DNA of 64,000 bases from Lumbricus terrestris (GCA_949752735.1 OX457053.1:4772735-4836734), one strand, 5' to 3'. Positions 1 to 10,484 are shown, counted from the first letter of the stretch. Notes: generated by a model not told the origin, from the letters alone. Made by a program: numbers and translations.

Positions 1-1127
1 ATAATATTAAATCCAATGCTACAAAATCATTTAGGCCAACCTCATTTCTCGCACAGACAGAGCTCCTAATTATTTTATGCCTAGTCCTAATAAATATTAT
101 TAGGCAACCAGTTTAATCATAGTCTACACTGCAGAATTATAAGACCAAATTATGCATCGCTACTATTAAAATTGTGTCTCAACTGCAACGCTGATGCAGA
201 CAGTACACGGGCTAATCATTCAAGTAGGCCTAAATATATTTATATCCTGCGTCCATCAACTGCAATCTAAATAATTCGTACTGCAACCAAAACATGTAGG
301 TCAAAGTGCAGGACTATTAATCAAAGAGCAGCTATGTATATTAATTTCACCGCTGTTAAACTCAAAACCTCGGTAATGCATTAAGGCGCTGAAGGACAAT
401 AAGGGACTATTATAGAACATTTATAGAGCGCCTCACTAAAGTTAATTAATCAGCATCCATACAATTATTATTATATATATATATATGCGTTGACAATAGT
501 TACGCATATAAGAACTCTATACACGGAACTTAGAAGCCTTAAAATTTAGCTGTGCCAATCCTTTAAAATTATTTTTAATTAAACAGACTATAGATAGAGC
601 GGAACTTAGGCCTAATGCAAATTTCGACTCTAAGCGTTATCTTAGAGATATAGGCCTACTATTTTAACGAAGGCCATAATATCACATAATCACATCATCA
701 TGGCTAATTCCACTACAAGTCTAAGTTCAAGGTCACATAATCGTCATCAATGGCCTTAACTAAAATAGGCAACCTTATATATACATCAACAGGTAAAACC
801 AATATTTATATAGCGCAATGCAGGCAATGACAGTCCAGTTTTCTGTCTACAGCAGAGGCAATAATAAAATCGTCCATCGCTTCATTGCAAATGCAATACA
901 ATACTAATCTATATCACCATTGCAAACATTAATCAGACAGTCGGCAATGCAATACAAATATTAATACTATGCACAACATACGATGCAAGAATACAGTTAT
1001 TTACACAGTAACACACGCACACATGTAAAGCCTTTCACATGTAAATAAAAAATGTATTCATCAAAATCAAAATAAAACATGGTTACAGATGCTTCTGCAT
1101 TCATAATGGCCGCAAATTAAGCGGTCA
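1..1127. other. AT-rich flank downstream of the gypsy frame, no gene seen
   Basis: No convincing coding sequence. The stretch is AT-rich with scattered GCAATGCAATACA-like words and several AGGCCTA palindromes. It lies 3' of the gag-pol frame on the element's own strand, so it should hold the element's 3' UTR and perhaps part of a 3' LTR. I see no pyrimidine-rich block (a polypurine tract on the minus strand) and no sequence shared with 7668-9330, so no LTR could be called. The LTR may lie to the left of the window. Confidence 0.5.
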
Positions 1128-4100
1128 TTAGGAACAGTACCTGGCCGGCCTCGTAATGGTACGGCGGGGTCTTGACAGTTCCACAGGGGCGTCGTTAGTA
1201 TCCTCAGTCCCCGGAAACTCGATTGGTTCCTGCGGTTGTAGGTCGGGTTCGGTCCAACCTGACGGAGGTTCACCCAGGTACGGCTTTAATTTGTCGACGT
1301 ACACCAGCAGCGCTTGTGATCTGGCGGACTTCTGGATCCGGAACAAGACCGGACTCACTTGCTCCATGATACGGTAAGGACCACAGAACCACTTAGCCCA
1401 TTTATCCTTGATCCGAGTGTACTTCCGGGGATAGTAATAGTACACCCACTGTCCTTTCGTGAACGACGGCTTTTTGACTCGTAGATCATACCGGAAAGCA
1501 CGGCGGACGGCCTGTTTTTGCATGCATTCCCGAGCCAACTGGAACACGTCTCGCATTTCCTCCGTTCTTTTCTGGATGTAATCGTTCACCGACAGCTGGG
1601 CATTGTTCTGGTTACAATCCCCAAGTACCAGATCGATTGGGAGGCACGTCTCTCTTCCAAGGAAAAGTTTGTTCGGCGTGAACCCCGTGCTTTCGTGTTG
1701 ACTGGCCCGGTACGCTCCCATAATCCAGGGCAGGTGAATGTCCCAGTCTTTCTGATTCTGTGCGACGACTTTGCCGAGCATGGAATTTAGGGTTCGATGT
1801 AGTCGTTCCACCGTTCCATTCGTGCTCGGTTTATAAGGTGACGTCCTGATTTTGTCAATTTGCATCAAGCGGCATAGATCTCGGAACAAGGCGGCCTCGA
1901 AACAGGGGCCCTGGTCGGTCAGGAGCTGTTTAGGGCAGCCGAATCTAGGGATCCACTGGTCCATCAACATCCGGGCCACGGTCGCGGCTTCCTGGTTGCG
2001 AATAGGATAGGCCTCCGCCCAACGGCTGTAATGATCAATCACGGTCATGATATAATGATATCCACGACTGGATACAGGATGTGGTCCGGTTATGTCGACG
2101 CCAAGACATTCCATTGGTTCACCGACGGCCATATCCTGGAGTGGTCCTTGCCTGGGTGGTTTCCCTCTGATGTACCGGGCGCAGCTGTCACATCGTTTCA
2201 GTTGCTGGTATACTTGTTCTCCCCAGCCCGGCCAGTAGGCTCGCTGTCGTACTTGTGCCGCGGTTCGTCGGACACCCAAATGCCCTCCGGACATCCCCTC
2301 ATGTGCAAGACGGATGATGATTTCTCGTCGCCCGACCGGAGGTATCAACTGGTAGCGAACAGGCTCACCGTCAGAGTTCAGCCAAGTTCGATACAATAGT
2401 CCATTTCTAACGGTTAACTGAGGCCATTGATGAATCAAGGTTTTAGTCATCGCACTGCAACTCCGTGTCTTCTCTCCGGTTGGCATTTCAGTTGATTTCG
2501 TCATCCATTGCAAAATCCAGTTTAGATCCGGATCTTGCAGTTGTTCTTCTGCTAAGACCACCGGATCCCAATCCGTCATTTCAGTCGAGGCAGGCTGAGA
2601 TGGTTGGCGTCGTTCTTGGATGACGTTGACTTGGTTTGGCCTTCGAGACAGCGCATCAGCATTTTGGTGCGCGGCACCGGACCGATGTTGTATGTCAAAT
2701 TCAAATTCCTCCATGACTGAGAGCCACCGTGCCTGCTGTCCAATAGGCAATGGTGTCTTGCGGAGCCATTGGAGCGCTGAGTGGTCCGTTCGTAGGATAA
2801 ATTTCCGTCCAAGAAGATATGGTCTGAACGCTTTGAGAAAGTTGATTACCGCCAGCAATTCCCTCCTTGTCACGTCATAATTTTGTTCCGCCACAGAACA
2901 CACTCTGCTCCCGTAACAGATGACCCTTTCTTGCGATTCCTGCATCTGAGATAAGACCGCCCCAATAGACTCCCCGGATGCATCCGTATCCAGTATGTAC
3001 ATCCCAGTATCGTTGGGAAGCGCCAAGATGGGGGATTCTGTTAAGCAGTTCTTTAGCTTTTGGAACGCGTTTTCACATGGACCAGACCAGTCAAACTTGT
3101 ATCCCTTCTTAGTCATTTGGTGCAGTGGCCGGGCTATTTGAGCGAAACTCGGTACGAACTTGCGATAGTAGGAACATAAACCCAGAAATGCTCGAACATC
3201 CTTGACTTTCCGCGGCGTGGGCCAGTCACGGACGGCTTGAATCTTCTCCGGGTCTGTAGTTACTCCGTGTTCGCTGACCACGTGACCTAGGAACAACACC
3301 TTTTTCTGTAGTAGTTTGCACTTGGATGGCTTCAGTTTTAGATTAACTCCCTCCAGGCGAACGAGAACTTGCTCCAATCGAATCAAATGGGTTTCCAGAT
3401 CGCTGGCGAAGACGATGATATCGTCAAGATAGATTAAACAGATCTCGAAGTTTAACCCCGCCATGACCAGATTCATCATCCGGCCAAACGAAGCCGGAGA
3501 ATTGCAGAGCCCGAACGGAAGTACTTTGAATTGAAAACTTCCGCGTCGGGTGACGAAGGCAGTCTTGTGTTTATCCCTTGGATGAACAGCCAACTGATGA
3601 TAACCGGCCCGGAGATCGAAGGTACTGAACCATCTCGCTTCGCCGAGGGCGTCCAGGCTCTCGCTGATCAGCGGAAGCGGGTAGGCGTCCTTGCGCGTCT
3701 TGGCGTTCACCGCTCTATAGTCGACACAAAAGCGAGGGGTCCCGTCTCGTTTCTGGACCATGACAACGTTGCTTGCCCAAGGCGACAGTGACGGTTCGAT
3801 CAGTCCTTGATCCAACATAACCTGCACTTGTTCGTCTATGACAGGGAGTAGCGAAAGCGGTTGTCGTCGCAGCGGCTGTCGAACGGGTGTTTCGCTACCC
3901 GTGTCGATCTCATGTCGTAGAATGTCGGTGAATCCCAGATCCCATTCACCAAGAGAAAAGGCGGCGCGACGATCCATCAGGATTTCACGTAGTCTCTGTT
4001 GTACCTCAAGGGGAACGTCTTCAGCGATGTTCGACCATAACGGCCTCAGAATTACCTCCGCATCTTGTGAGTTGGCATGGTCCTTGTCTTCCCTCACCAT

Positions 4101-7100
4101 GGCGCAGCCTGCAGCGGGCTTGCTGTCCTGGTCAGCTCCGGCTACTGTCACTTCTTCCAGGGCACATTGCATTCCTTTCGACAATTTAATCATCTTGTGG
4201 GTCGGATTCAACACTCTGATTGTCAGGTCGATCGCCCGTTCCGGTAGAAGCGTTCCGGCGATTACGAGTCCAGATGCCAACACGTGTGGCGGCGTCGCCC
4301 ATTGAGTTTTGGTCGGTCTCAGGTCTGGAAGTATGGCATACACCTCGACGTCCACTTCCGACAGTGCGGGAACATTCACGTGCTGCGCGGCGGCTATCCT
4401 TCGACAAATTCCCCTCCGGTCTTGACTTACCAAAGGAAATGAGCGGCCTTGTAGTACTATCGTTTTATCCGGAATGCTTAGATGAGCCCGTTGTTCTGTC
4501 AACCACCCGAGTCCAAGAATCAACTCACTGACTTGAGCCGTTACTAAACAGGGAACATCGAACTTGCAGTCGGCTGCACGACATCGAAGGACTGTCTCTC
4601 CAAGTACCTCTATAGCTGTACCATTTGCCGCGGTTAGCAGTTGTTTCGACGCCGTCATATTTTTCCGCCTCACCAGGGATGCAGGTACCAGTGACATTTC
4701 ACTTCCGGTATCTACCAAGGCCAACACGTCCTTACCATGGATCTTCAGAGCCAAATACGCATTCGTGCTGCCTTGTACATGGTAAACATTTGCCGGTCCA
4801 TTCAGAACCTCATTGGCTTCTGCTTCGGCCGCTTGTCGCTGGGGACAATTGCGCACCAGGTGGTCGGTTGCTGAACACTCATAGCATCGCCGCACATCAG
4901 TTCTTGCTTCCGTTTCCATCTCCATACGTGGTCGACGCCTACAGTTCGCTATCAAATGTCCGAACTGATGACACAGGTAACATCGCGGAGCTCCCTGTCC
5001 ATAACCTCCATTGGTGTTTGATCCTTCATTTCTAGCTGATTCATTCTGACCTCTTCCAGGTCCACGATTGTTGTATCTGGGTTGTGGCGCCGACACTGGT
5101 TGTCGCTCCTTCTTCTCTAGTCGCTCCATTTGTCTCCTCATTCGCTCCATCTGCCGTTCCAGATCCTTTACTTTCGAATCTTCTTCCTCTGTAATCGCGT
5201 TGATTCGTCCATGTCGTCGGTCTTGTTGTTCATGGCCGCCGGCTTCCGCTTTCTGGTAGCCGTCCAATCGCATCGCTACCTTGTAGGCTTCGTCGAGGGA
5301 TTTCGGTTCTCGCTCTCGGATTTTCAGAGCAAGCGTTCTATCTCTCAGGGCATCCAAGAATGCCCGAACAGCAATAGCTTCGCTGTGAGCTGTCGAGGAA
5401 CCCGGATAAGCGCGCGTGGAGAGACGTCGGATGTCGTCCACCAGGACGCCCATATCCTCGTCGACTTTCTGTTTCCTGGTGCTTAGCTGCGTTTGGAACA
5501 GGGCTTGTTGTTCAGCGTTGCCGTATCGTTCACGAAGTCGCTGGACCAAAGCCGTCCAAGTGTCCAGGCCATCTGCGTTCGACTCGCTCAGCAAATGAGT
5601 CGCCGGTTCAACCAATGAGACTACTAATTGGTTCAATCTCTCCTCGTCCGTCCATCTGTTATTCCTGGCGCACACGGAGAATTTTCGTAAGAATGTTTCA
5701 ACGTCCGTCTTTCCGCTAAAAGACCCGAGTTTCAGGAATTGTGTTGGCTTGGTAGACGAAGGCGACGACTGTTTGGCCTCGCCCTCTTTAGCTGTCGTCG
5801 ACGCGGTCGGTTCTGCTTCCTTGATTGTTCCCTTTGAACCGATCGACGGTAACCCCCAGTCGCCGGTCGTTTGCGTTGCGACGGTGGTCGTCGGGACAAC
5901 TTTAATAGGGCCGACTGAAGCGTTGGTAGACGTCCGTGCTCTCGTTTCACCAACCGCAGACGTCGCTTTATCATCGCCCGTCGTTTCATTCTTCTCCAGA
6001 GGTGTCGACTTCGTTACCGTCTGACATCGCGGTAATTCGGCGTCACGGCTAAATCCGAAGTTCTGCGCACCCAGGCATGAACTCATCCTCGCCGATTCCA
6101 CGACCGTTGGCCACCGAGGAAAGACGGCGTCGCTTGGTCGAAGCGGGTCGAGACAGCGAGGCGGGTCGACCCAAACCCGGTTGTCGCTGCTACCGTAGAA
6201 AGCGTTCGGAGCGTAGGTCGGAGCATACCTCCACGGCATGTTTGAATGGTCGGGACGAGCGTATGGTTGCATCCAGTCGACCGTTGCCATCGCCGCTGGT
6301 CCAGGAGGAAGGTCGGGTCGAGCGTAGTCTCGACCAACCATGGTCGAAGTTGCACGACCGTGGAAAGCACCGTCGGGCATTGAGGTCGGCATTCCCGACG
6401 TTGGTTGCCGGCTGTCGATCCGGTGCTGCGCCGTTTCCGCTCTTTGTTGATCGACGAACGCAGGCGGTTCTTGCATCCTCCATTGCGGATCAAGTCGAGA
6501 ATATGCACCGTGGGAAGGCGACGAAGAGGCAAAAGGAACTGGATTGACCTTATCACCCCCCTCCCGTGACAATTTATTAGCGATCGGTTTATTTATTTCC
6601 AAATTTCTAAACTCCGGTTGCCGTGCTGCATGCATTCTGTTATCAATTATTTTAACAGTTTTAGGTCTAGATTCCATTATCTTGCTGATTTCAATGTCTA
6701 CACTACCATCATCAGACATTATATCCACAATATCAGCAAATTCCCTTTCCTTCCTTCTTTCAAAAGAAATTGCCATTTCGCCTGTTCTAGCATAGTCAGT
6801 TTCCTCTTCTAACCTATCATCGCCAAAATCTCTAGAACTAATTTGACCCCACTGGCTGGGACCAATTGTAACGCCCGCCCCTATCGGCATCCCCGGAGTC
6901 GCCACTTCCGGATCCTCGCTCGATGGGACCGCGTGCTGCTGTGGACGAGCTCTAGAGATAGAGGGAGGACAGGAGGAGGTGACTTCTGGGTTCGAATCCC
7001 AACCCAGGAAAGGCGGCCAGTCTTTTCGACTACCGTACTCCCTATATGAAATTGGCGGCCTACCAGCCAATCTATCACTTCTTCGCAATATACCAGGTTG

Positions 7101-7667
7101 CGTGAAATCTTTAGGCCTAGCACCCAAAGTTTCTTCCAGGCCGATGGTCGAGTGGTATGGCGCGTCCGCAGTGGTAATAGCGGTGAGGTAACCAGGGTTC
7201 AAATCCACAGCAGGCTTGGGTACCGGCGATGTCTCCAATCTTTCCAAGCGTGATACAACTTCCGTCAGCGCTTCCCTGACATTATCTCTTACCGCCGAGA
7301 TCTCTTCTCTTACATTTAATTGCACTGAGGAAATAGCATCGCTAACATTTGATTGCACTGAGGAAATAGCATCCTGCGTATCTCTGACATAAGATTTTAC
7401 AGAAGAGATTTCCTCTCTTACATTTGATTGCACTGCCAGGACATTAAGCTCCACCGTGGCAATCGCCTCTTGCGTGTCTCTGGCATTGAGTTGCAACGAC
7501 GACTGTATAGAAGTCATAGCATCATGAGTTGACTTAGCATTAGTCTGTATTGCCTCGAGCAATACCTCCATAGAAGAAGGGGGCCGTGAAGGCTGAGCAG
7601 GGGTGACTGGCCTAGATTCCTCCATAGCGCTATAGAAATGACTTCTATCTTTAGAGCTCACAATCAA
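1128..7667 (-). CDS. Ty3/gypsy-type retrotransposon gag-pol polyprotein, single frame
   Basis: One uninterrupted 2179-codon frame encodes a whole LTR-retrotransposon polyprotein. Seen in order: coiled-coil-like N-terminus with repeated VQSNVREEISSV-type units (about residues 45-150); low-complexity Pro/Ser-rich region to about 630; retrotransposon gag core (about 640-770); two CCHC zinc knuckles, CYLCHQFGHLIANC (about 895) and CYECSATDHLVRNC (about 927); aspartic protease motif ALVDTGSE (about 982); reverse transcriptase with YLDDIIVF (about 1412); RNase H with DTDASG (about 1558) and TDHSALQW; integrase with an HHCC zinc finger ending CDSCARY (about 1790-1830) and DDE-type core motifs DITGP, TDQGPCF and NGTVERLH (about 1855-1950). 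No chromodomain is seen at the C-terminus. RT before RNase H before integrase is the Ty3/gypsy order. Gag and pol are fused with no frameshift or stop, unlike many relatives. The first Met is at 7667; a second Met at 7625 (MEESRPVTP) is an equally good start. The unbroken frame suggests a young copy. The 640-residue extension ahead of gag is unusually long. Confidence 0.95.
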   Translation of the reverse strand: MIVSSKDRSHFYSAMEESRPVTPAQPSRPPSSMEVLLEAIQTNAKSTHDAMTSIQSSLQLNARDTQEAIATVELNVLAVQSNVREEISSVKSYVRDTQDAISSVQSNVSDAISSVQLNVREEISAVRDNVREALTEVVSRLERLETSPVPKPAVDLNPGYLTAITTADAPYHSTIGLEETLGARPKDFTQPGILRRSDRLAGRPPISYREYGSRKDWPPFLGWDSNPEVTSSCPPSISRARPQQHAVPSSEDPEVATPGMPIGAGVTIGPSQWGQISSRDFGDDRLEEETDYARTGEMAISFERRKEREFADIVDIMSDDGSVDIEISKIMESRPKTVKIIDNRMHAARQPEFRNLEINKPIANKLSREGGDKVNPVPFASSSPSHGAYSRLDPQWRMQEPPAFVDQQRAETAQHRIDSRQPTSGMPTSMPDGAFHGRATSTMVGRDYARPDLPPGPAAMATVDWMQPYARPDHSNMPWRYAPTYAPNAFYGSSDNRVWVDPPRCLDPLRPSDAVFPRWPTVVESARMSSCLGAQNFGFSRDAELPRCQTVTKSTPLEKNETTGDDKATSAVGETRARTSTNASVGPIKVVPTTTVATQTTGDWGLPSIGSKGTIKEAEPTASTTAKEGEAKQSSPSSTKPTQFLKLGSFSGKTDVETFLRKFSVCARNNRWTDEERLNQLVVSLVEPATHLLSESNADGLDTWTALVQRLRERYGNAEQQALFQTQLSTRKQKVDEDMGVLVDDIRRLSTRAYPGSSTAHSEAIAVRAFLDALRDRTLALKIREREPKSLDEAYKVAMRLDGYQKAEAGGHEQQDRRHGRINAITEEEDSKVKDLERQMERMRRQMERLEKKERQPVSAPQPRYNNRGPGRGQNESARNEGSNTNGGYGQGAPRCYLCHQFGHLIANCRRRPRMEMETEARTDVRRCYECSATDHLVRNCPQRQAAEAEANEVLNGPANVYHVQGSTNAYLALKIHGKDVLALVDTGSEMSLVPASLVRRKNMTASKQLLTAANGTAIEVLGETVLRCRAADCKFDVPCLVTAQVSELILGLGWLTEQRAHLSIPDKTIVLQGRSFPLVSQDRRGICRRIAAAQHVNVPALSEVDVEVYAILPDLRPTKTQWATPPHVLASGLVIAGTLLPERAIDLTIRVLNPTHKMIKLSKGMQCALEEVTVAGADQDSKPAAGCAMVREDKDHANSQDAEVILRPLWSNIAEDVPLEVQQRLREILMDRRAAFSLGEWDLGFTDILRHEIDTGSETPVRQPLRRQPLSLLPVIDEQVQVMLDQGLIEPSLSPWASNVVMVQKRDGTPRFCVDYRAVNAKTRKDAYPLPLISESLDALGEARWFSTFDLRAGYHQLAVHPRDKHKTAFVTRRGSFQFKVLPFGLCNSPASFGRMMNLVMAGLNFEICLIYLDDIIVFASDLETHLIRLEQVLVRLEGVNLKLKPSKCKLLQKKVLFLGHVVSEHGVTTDPEKIQAVRDWPTPRKVKDVRAFLGLCSYYRKFVPSFAQIARPLHQMTKKGYKFDWSGPCENAFQKLKNCLTESPILALPNDTGMYILDTDASGESIGAVLSQMQESQERVICYGSRVCSVAEQNYDVTRRELLAVINFLKAFRPYLLGRKFILRTDHSALQWLRKTPLPIGQQARWLSVMEEFEFDIQHRSGAAHQNADALSRRPNQVNVIQERRQPSQPASTEMTDWDPVVLAEEQLQDPDLNWILQWMTKSTEMPTGEKTRSCSAMTKTLIHQWPQLTVRNGLLYRTWLNSDGEPVRYQLIPPVGRREIIIRLAHEGMSGGHLGVRRTAAQVRQRAYWPGWGEQVYQQLKRCDSCARYIRGKPPRQGPLQDMAVGEPMECLGVDITGPHPVSSRGYHYIMTVIDHYSRWAEAYPIRNQEAATVARMLMDQWIPRFGCPKQLLTDQGPCFEAALFRDLCRLMQIDKIRTSPYKPSTNGTVERLHRTLNSMLGKVVAQNQKDWDIHLPWIMGAYRASQHESTGFTPNKLFLGRETCLPIDLVLGDCNQNNAQLSVNDYIQKRTEEMRDVFQLARECMQKQAVRRAFRYDLRVKKPSFTKGQWVYYYYPRKYTRIKDKWAKWFCGPYRIMEQVSPVLFRIQKSARSQALLVYVDKLKPYLGEPPSGWTEPDLQPQEPIEFPGTEDTNDAPVELSRPRRTITRPARYCS
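6942..7213 (+). repeat. two tRNA-like (Pol III box) segments antisense within the gag frame
   Basis: On the plus strand, opposite the gag-pol frame, are two B-box-like sequences: GGTTCGAATCC at 6989-6999 and GGTTCAAATCC at 7196-7206. The second has a good A-box, TGGTCGAGTGG, at 7145-7155, about 40 bases upstream, and a CCGC/GCGG arm between, giving a Ser/Leu-tRNA-like outline. The first has only a weaker A-box-like TGGACGAGC at 6942-6950. Neither folds into an obvious complete tRNA. The likely explanation is SINE-derived DNA now read, antisense, as codons of the gag N-terminal extension (about residues 152-177 and 223-242). Chance occurrence is possible for the first segment. Confidence 0.45.
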
Positions 7668-9330
7668 TCAAGTATTCATTCAACGTCAGTTGCATTCAAT
7701 GCCATCAATGATCAAAGTCAGAAGTTTAATTAATATTTCTTATTATTCACAATCACTTGAATCTTCAATTGACATCAATTATGCTCAAAGCAATCAAACA
7801 TAAAAGTCAGTAAGTTCAATTATCAGTTCCTATCCTTTGTAAAGACATTCAATGAAAATCAAATGCAACAATTCAATGCAAACACCTATCAACCGGAGTA
7901 TGCCTAACTTAAATCCCGATTGACTCTCAAGTCCCACAGCCAATTTCAGTTCAGCCCAAAATGTCTTAATAACCGATCGTATTAATTCCCCAATAAAGCG
8001 TACCTTATGTCCGAAGACAAGGGACAAAGCCGATCGTGTGCGAAGAACAGCGACGAAGACGATATCCAAGAGATGCGACGAAACACACAGAAAGGCGTCG
8101 AGTTTGAAGCGCCCGAAAAGATCAGCTAAATCCGATGCTGATTTCTCGCAATGAACAACAATTTCGGCTATTTATCCAAGCCGTTTGAGAAAGACGCCCT
8201 TAGGCAACCATACGAACAACCGCTTCGCAACACAATTTCAGAACGCTGACGATTCGAAGCCCACGATAAATCACTCCGTGTGACAGGGCGAAGAGAGGCC
8301 TTGAATTAGTAATCCAGGAATATATCCGAAGCGAGAGCGAAGACAAAACTTGCAGCGACGCTGATGTATTTCTCGCAACAAACAAACTCTTTTATTTAAT
8401 CGACTCCATGTCGAGAGAGAATGAATCGCCGACAGAATCCGTGTATGCGCAACTAGTGCAAGCAGGCGCTTATCCTGGCCATGCTTCACCAACTTGATCG
8501 AGCCTAAAACTACCAACCGCCGCAATACATCCGACCGCCCTGAGATCCTGTGCGCAACTCACTATACATCCGACCGCCCTGAGATCCTATGCGCAACTGA
8601 GCCTCTCAGCGTTGCGCTGCTCTTTTATTACTGCCTGACAAGGAGAGCGTCCCTCTACTACGCATGCGCAGCTGAAGAGCCGAGCGCGCCGAACCAGCAG
8701 CTGTGCAGCTGTCTCAAGGCGGCAAGAATCAGCTGCCACGTGCCTCCTCTCCAGTGTATCTCCGCGTCTGTCTGTAGCTCACTATCTTTCTCCTTCTATC
8801 GCTCCTTCTGAAAGGCGCCATCTGCCGCTGATCACGTAGGCATCAAATGCACCAGTTCAACCTTGAGAAAACACACGTACACAGACCCACACGCCAACGG
8901 TGTTTCCTTCTCAATCCGTGTCCCTGCCTGTGCTTGTCTGGCTGGCTGTATTCCTCGCTCACTCTGATCATCAGACCACCTCAGAGAGCGTGCGAAAGTT
9001 TAATTACCCTCATCGACTGCAAGCGGCACGGCCTTTGAAGACAGCGACCGACGATCGCTGAGAGCGTGTGAACATATACCAATTAATGGAACAGCAACGA
9101 CTGCTGCCTACGTCAGCGGTCGCTGTGACCCGTGTCAAGCGCAAATCAACATTAAAATATAGGTCACACAAGGCAGCTCAAAAATACAGAAATAAAACAA
9201 ATATATCAGATCCCTGAAACCCCATAATCGATCAAAAATTAAATAAAATAATATTAGCGACCCGAAACCTGTAGCGTAGTTATACGATCGCTACAATACG
9301 AGCAACGAATTAGCCTAATTCAAATACAGC
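7668..9330. other. 5' flank of the gypsy element (leader and possible LTR), no gene seen
   Basis: No coding region is supported. Read on the minus strand this is the leader and any 5' LTR of the element. Three TATA-like sites occur on that strand, complementary to 8168-8177 (CTATTTATCC), 8391-8400 and 8627-8636, so a promoter is plausible. I could not find a primer-binding site or a copy of this sequence at 1-1127. GC content rises in 8500-9060. A roughly 30-bp unit around a CGATGCTGATTTCTCGCAA-like core occurs near 8130 and again near 8360. Whether the element ends near 9300 is unknown. Confidence 0.4.
8525..8598. repeat. 35-bp near-perfect tandem duplication
   Basis: Positions 8525-8559 recur at 8564-8598 (period 39) with one mismatch (CCTGTGCGC versus CCTATGCGC). 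Core unit ACATCCGACCGCCCTGAGAT. It lies in the presumed 5' control region of the gypsy element, where repeated units can act as enhancers in other LTR elements; that role is inference here. Confidence 0.85.
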
Positions 9331-9333
9331 TTA

Positions 9334-9764
9334 GGGGCCGTCCATAAAGTACGTCACGCTCCAGGGAGGAGGGGTGTAAGAAAGTGTGACAGTTTGTGAC
9401 AGAGGGAAGGGGGTTCAGGCCATGTGTGACGTCACACATTTATTTTTTAAATTCTTTTTTATTGTTTTTGTTCTTAGTTCCTAAAATCCGACCCGGCCCG
9501 GCCAGGTGTGTCTAAAACCCGGCAGGCGGGATAAAAGTTGATTTCCCGTCACTATCAAAGCGTTTAGGGACACACGTCACCATCAGAGGGATTAGGGATA
9601 GTATCCTAGGGTTTAGACGGTTAGGTAAATGGTTGTTTTTAAATTTTTTGTTCGAAAGTGTGACGTACTTTAGGGGGGGGGGTCCGAGATTTGTGACAGT
9701 TTGTGACAGGGGAGGGGGGTCAAAAATGGTCAAAAATAGCGTGACGTACTTTATGGACGGCCCC
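9334..9764. mobile_element. MITE with 27-bp perfect terminal inverted repeats, TTA target duplication
   Basis: The first 27 bases (9334-9360, beginning GGGGCCGTCCATAAAGTACG) are the exact reverse complement of 9738-9764. TTA flanks both sides (9331-9333, 9765-9767), a 3-bp duplication as in PIF/Harbinger-type elements, though superfamily assignment is uncertain. The 431-bp element has no coding capacity. Subterminal copies of TTTGTGACAGTTTGTGACAG lie near both ends, and a GTGACGTCAC palindrome is near 9428. A nonautonomous DNA transposon. Confidence 0.85.
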
Positions 9765-9769
9765 TTATA

Positions 9770-9899
9770 CAGGGCTTAAAGCGCGACCGGATGCCCAGGC
9801 ACTTATTTTCAATTTCAACGCTCCTGACACTTATTAGGCCAGCACAACCTGGAAAGGTAATAAGCGCCCAAGAACTTCTTTTTTAAAGTTTAAGCATTG
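9770..9899. mobile_element. divergent or truncated copy of the small CAGGGCTTAAAG hAT-like MITE
   Basis: Starts CAGGGCTTAAAGCGCG and continues with the CCAGGCACTTATTTT and GGCCAGCACAACCTG words shared with the copies at 10846 and 13998. It ends near TTTAAGCATTG. No matching 8-bp flanks were found, and it abuts the MITE ending at 9764, so it is probably older and eroded. Confidence 0.55.
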
Positions 9900-10484
9900 T
9901 GCACACGAGCAATTATGAGTGTCAACAACAATACAAGCCAAGGCGCCAGAACGATTAGAGATATCTGGATAAGACCTATTTTTAGCTTCTCGTGACTCGT
10001 GAGGAATTCTCATTCGCCAGGTGACGATTGTACCCATTGTACGGTGTAAAGTAGACCAGGCTGCAGTTGAATGTCGCCACCATCGTAAAACTATCGAGTG
10101 CACCCTTAGCAAACTCAAGTGGCAATTAAAATGAATTGATTGAAAAGTAAAGCACTTGCTTAAGCAGTCACCGCACTTTGTTTACGATTCGGATTATTAT
10201 AATCAATATGTTAATCCTTCGTAAGTGCGCAAGTTGAAGTGTCTCTGTAGTAGTAAATTCGTACGTGTAACCAACGCCTTTCAAAGATGTTTAGGCCTAC
10301 TACAGAAGCAGCGCCATATAGGCCTATGTAGACATGTTCACTTGTTCAGTCCATACATGAATAACTCCGCCACTGGTTGCACTCTGCCAGTGCCAGTCCC
10401 AAGCCTGGATAAAGGAGAAGGGCGTCGCTAATGGTCTTTGTTACCACACAGTGACGTTAAACTGCAGTTACACACCACTGGAGG
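9900..10484. other. intergenic, with a short repeat of the CCAGTCCCAAGCCTGGATAAA type
   Basis: No gene seen. Positions 10366-10470 contain GCCAGTCCCAAGCCTGGATA then GTGACGTTAAACTGC. The same pair of motifs recurs near 41330-41405 in the opposite order, and a partial copy lies near 58370. This marks a dispersed repeat family, possibly a SINE. Confidence 0.45.

Noticed and set aside
4186..6556. Numerous plus- and minus-strand frames of 60-157 codons within the gag-pol region
   Set aside because: Shadows of the long gag-pol frame; none has a domain of its own.
6989..7206. Functional tRNA genes opposite gag
   Set aside because: B-boxes are good but no full acceptor and anticodon stems could be drawn; treated as SINE-like relics.
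1128..7667. Retrovirus with an envelope gene
   Set aside because: The frame ends after integrase and no env-like frame follows within the window; the order fits a Ty3/gypsy retrotransposon.
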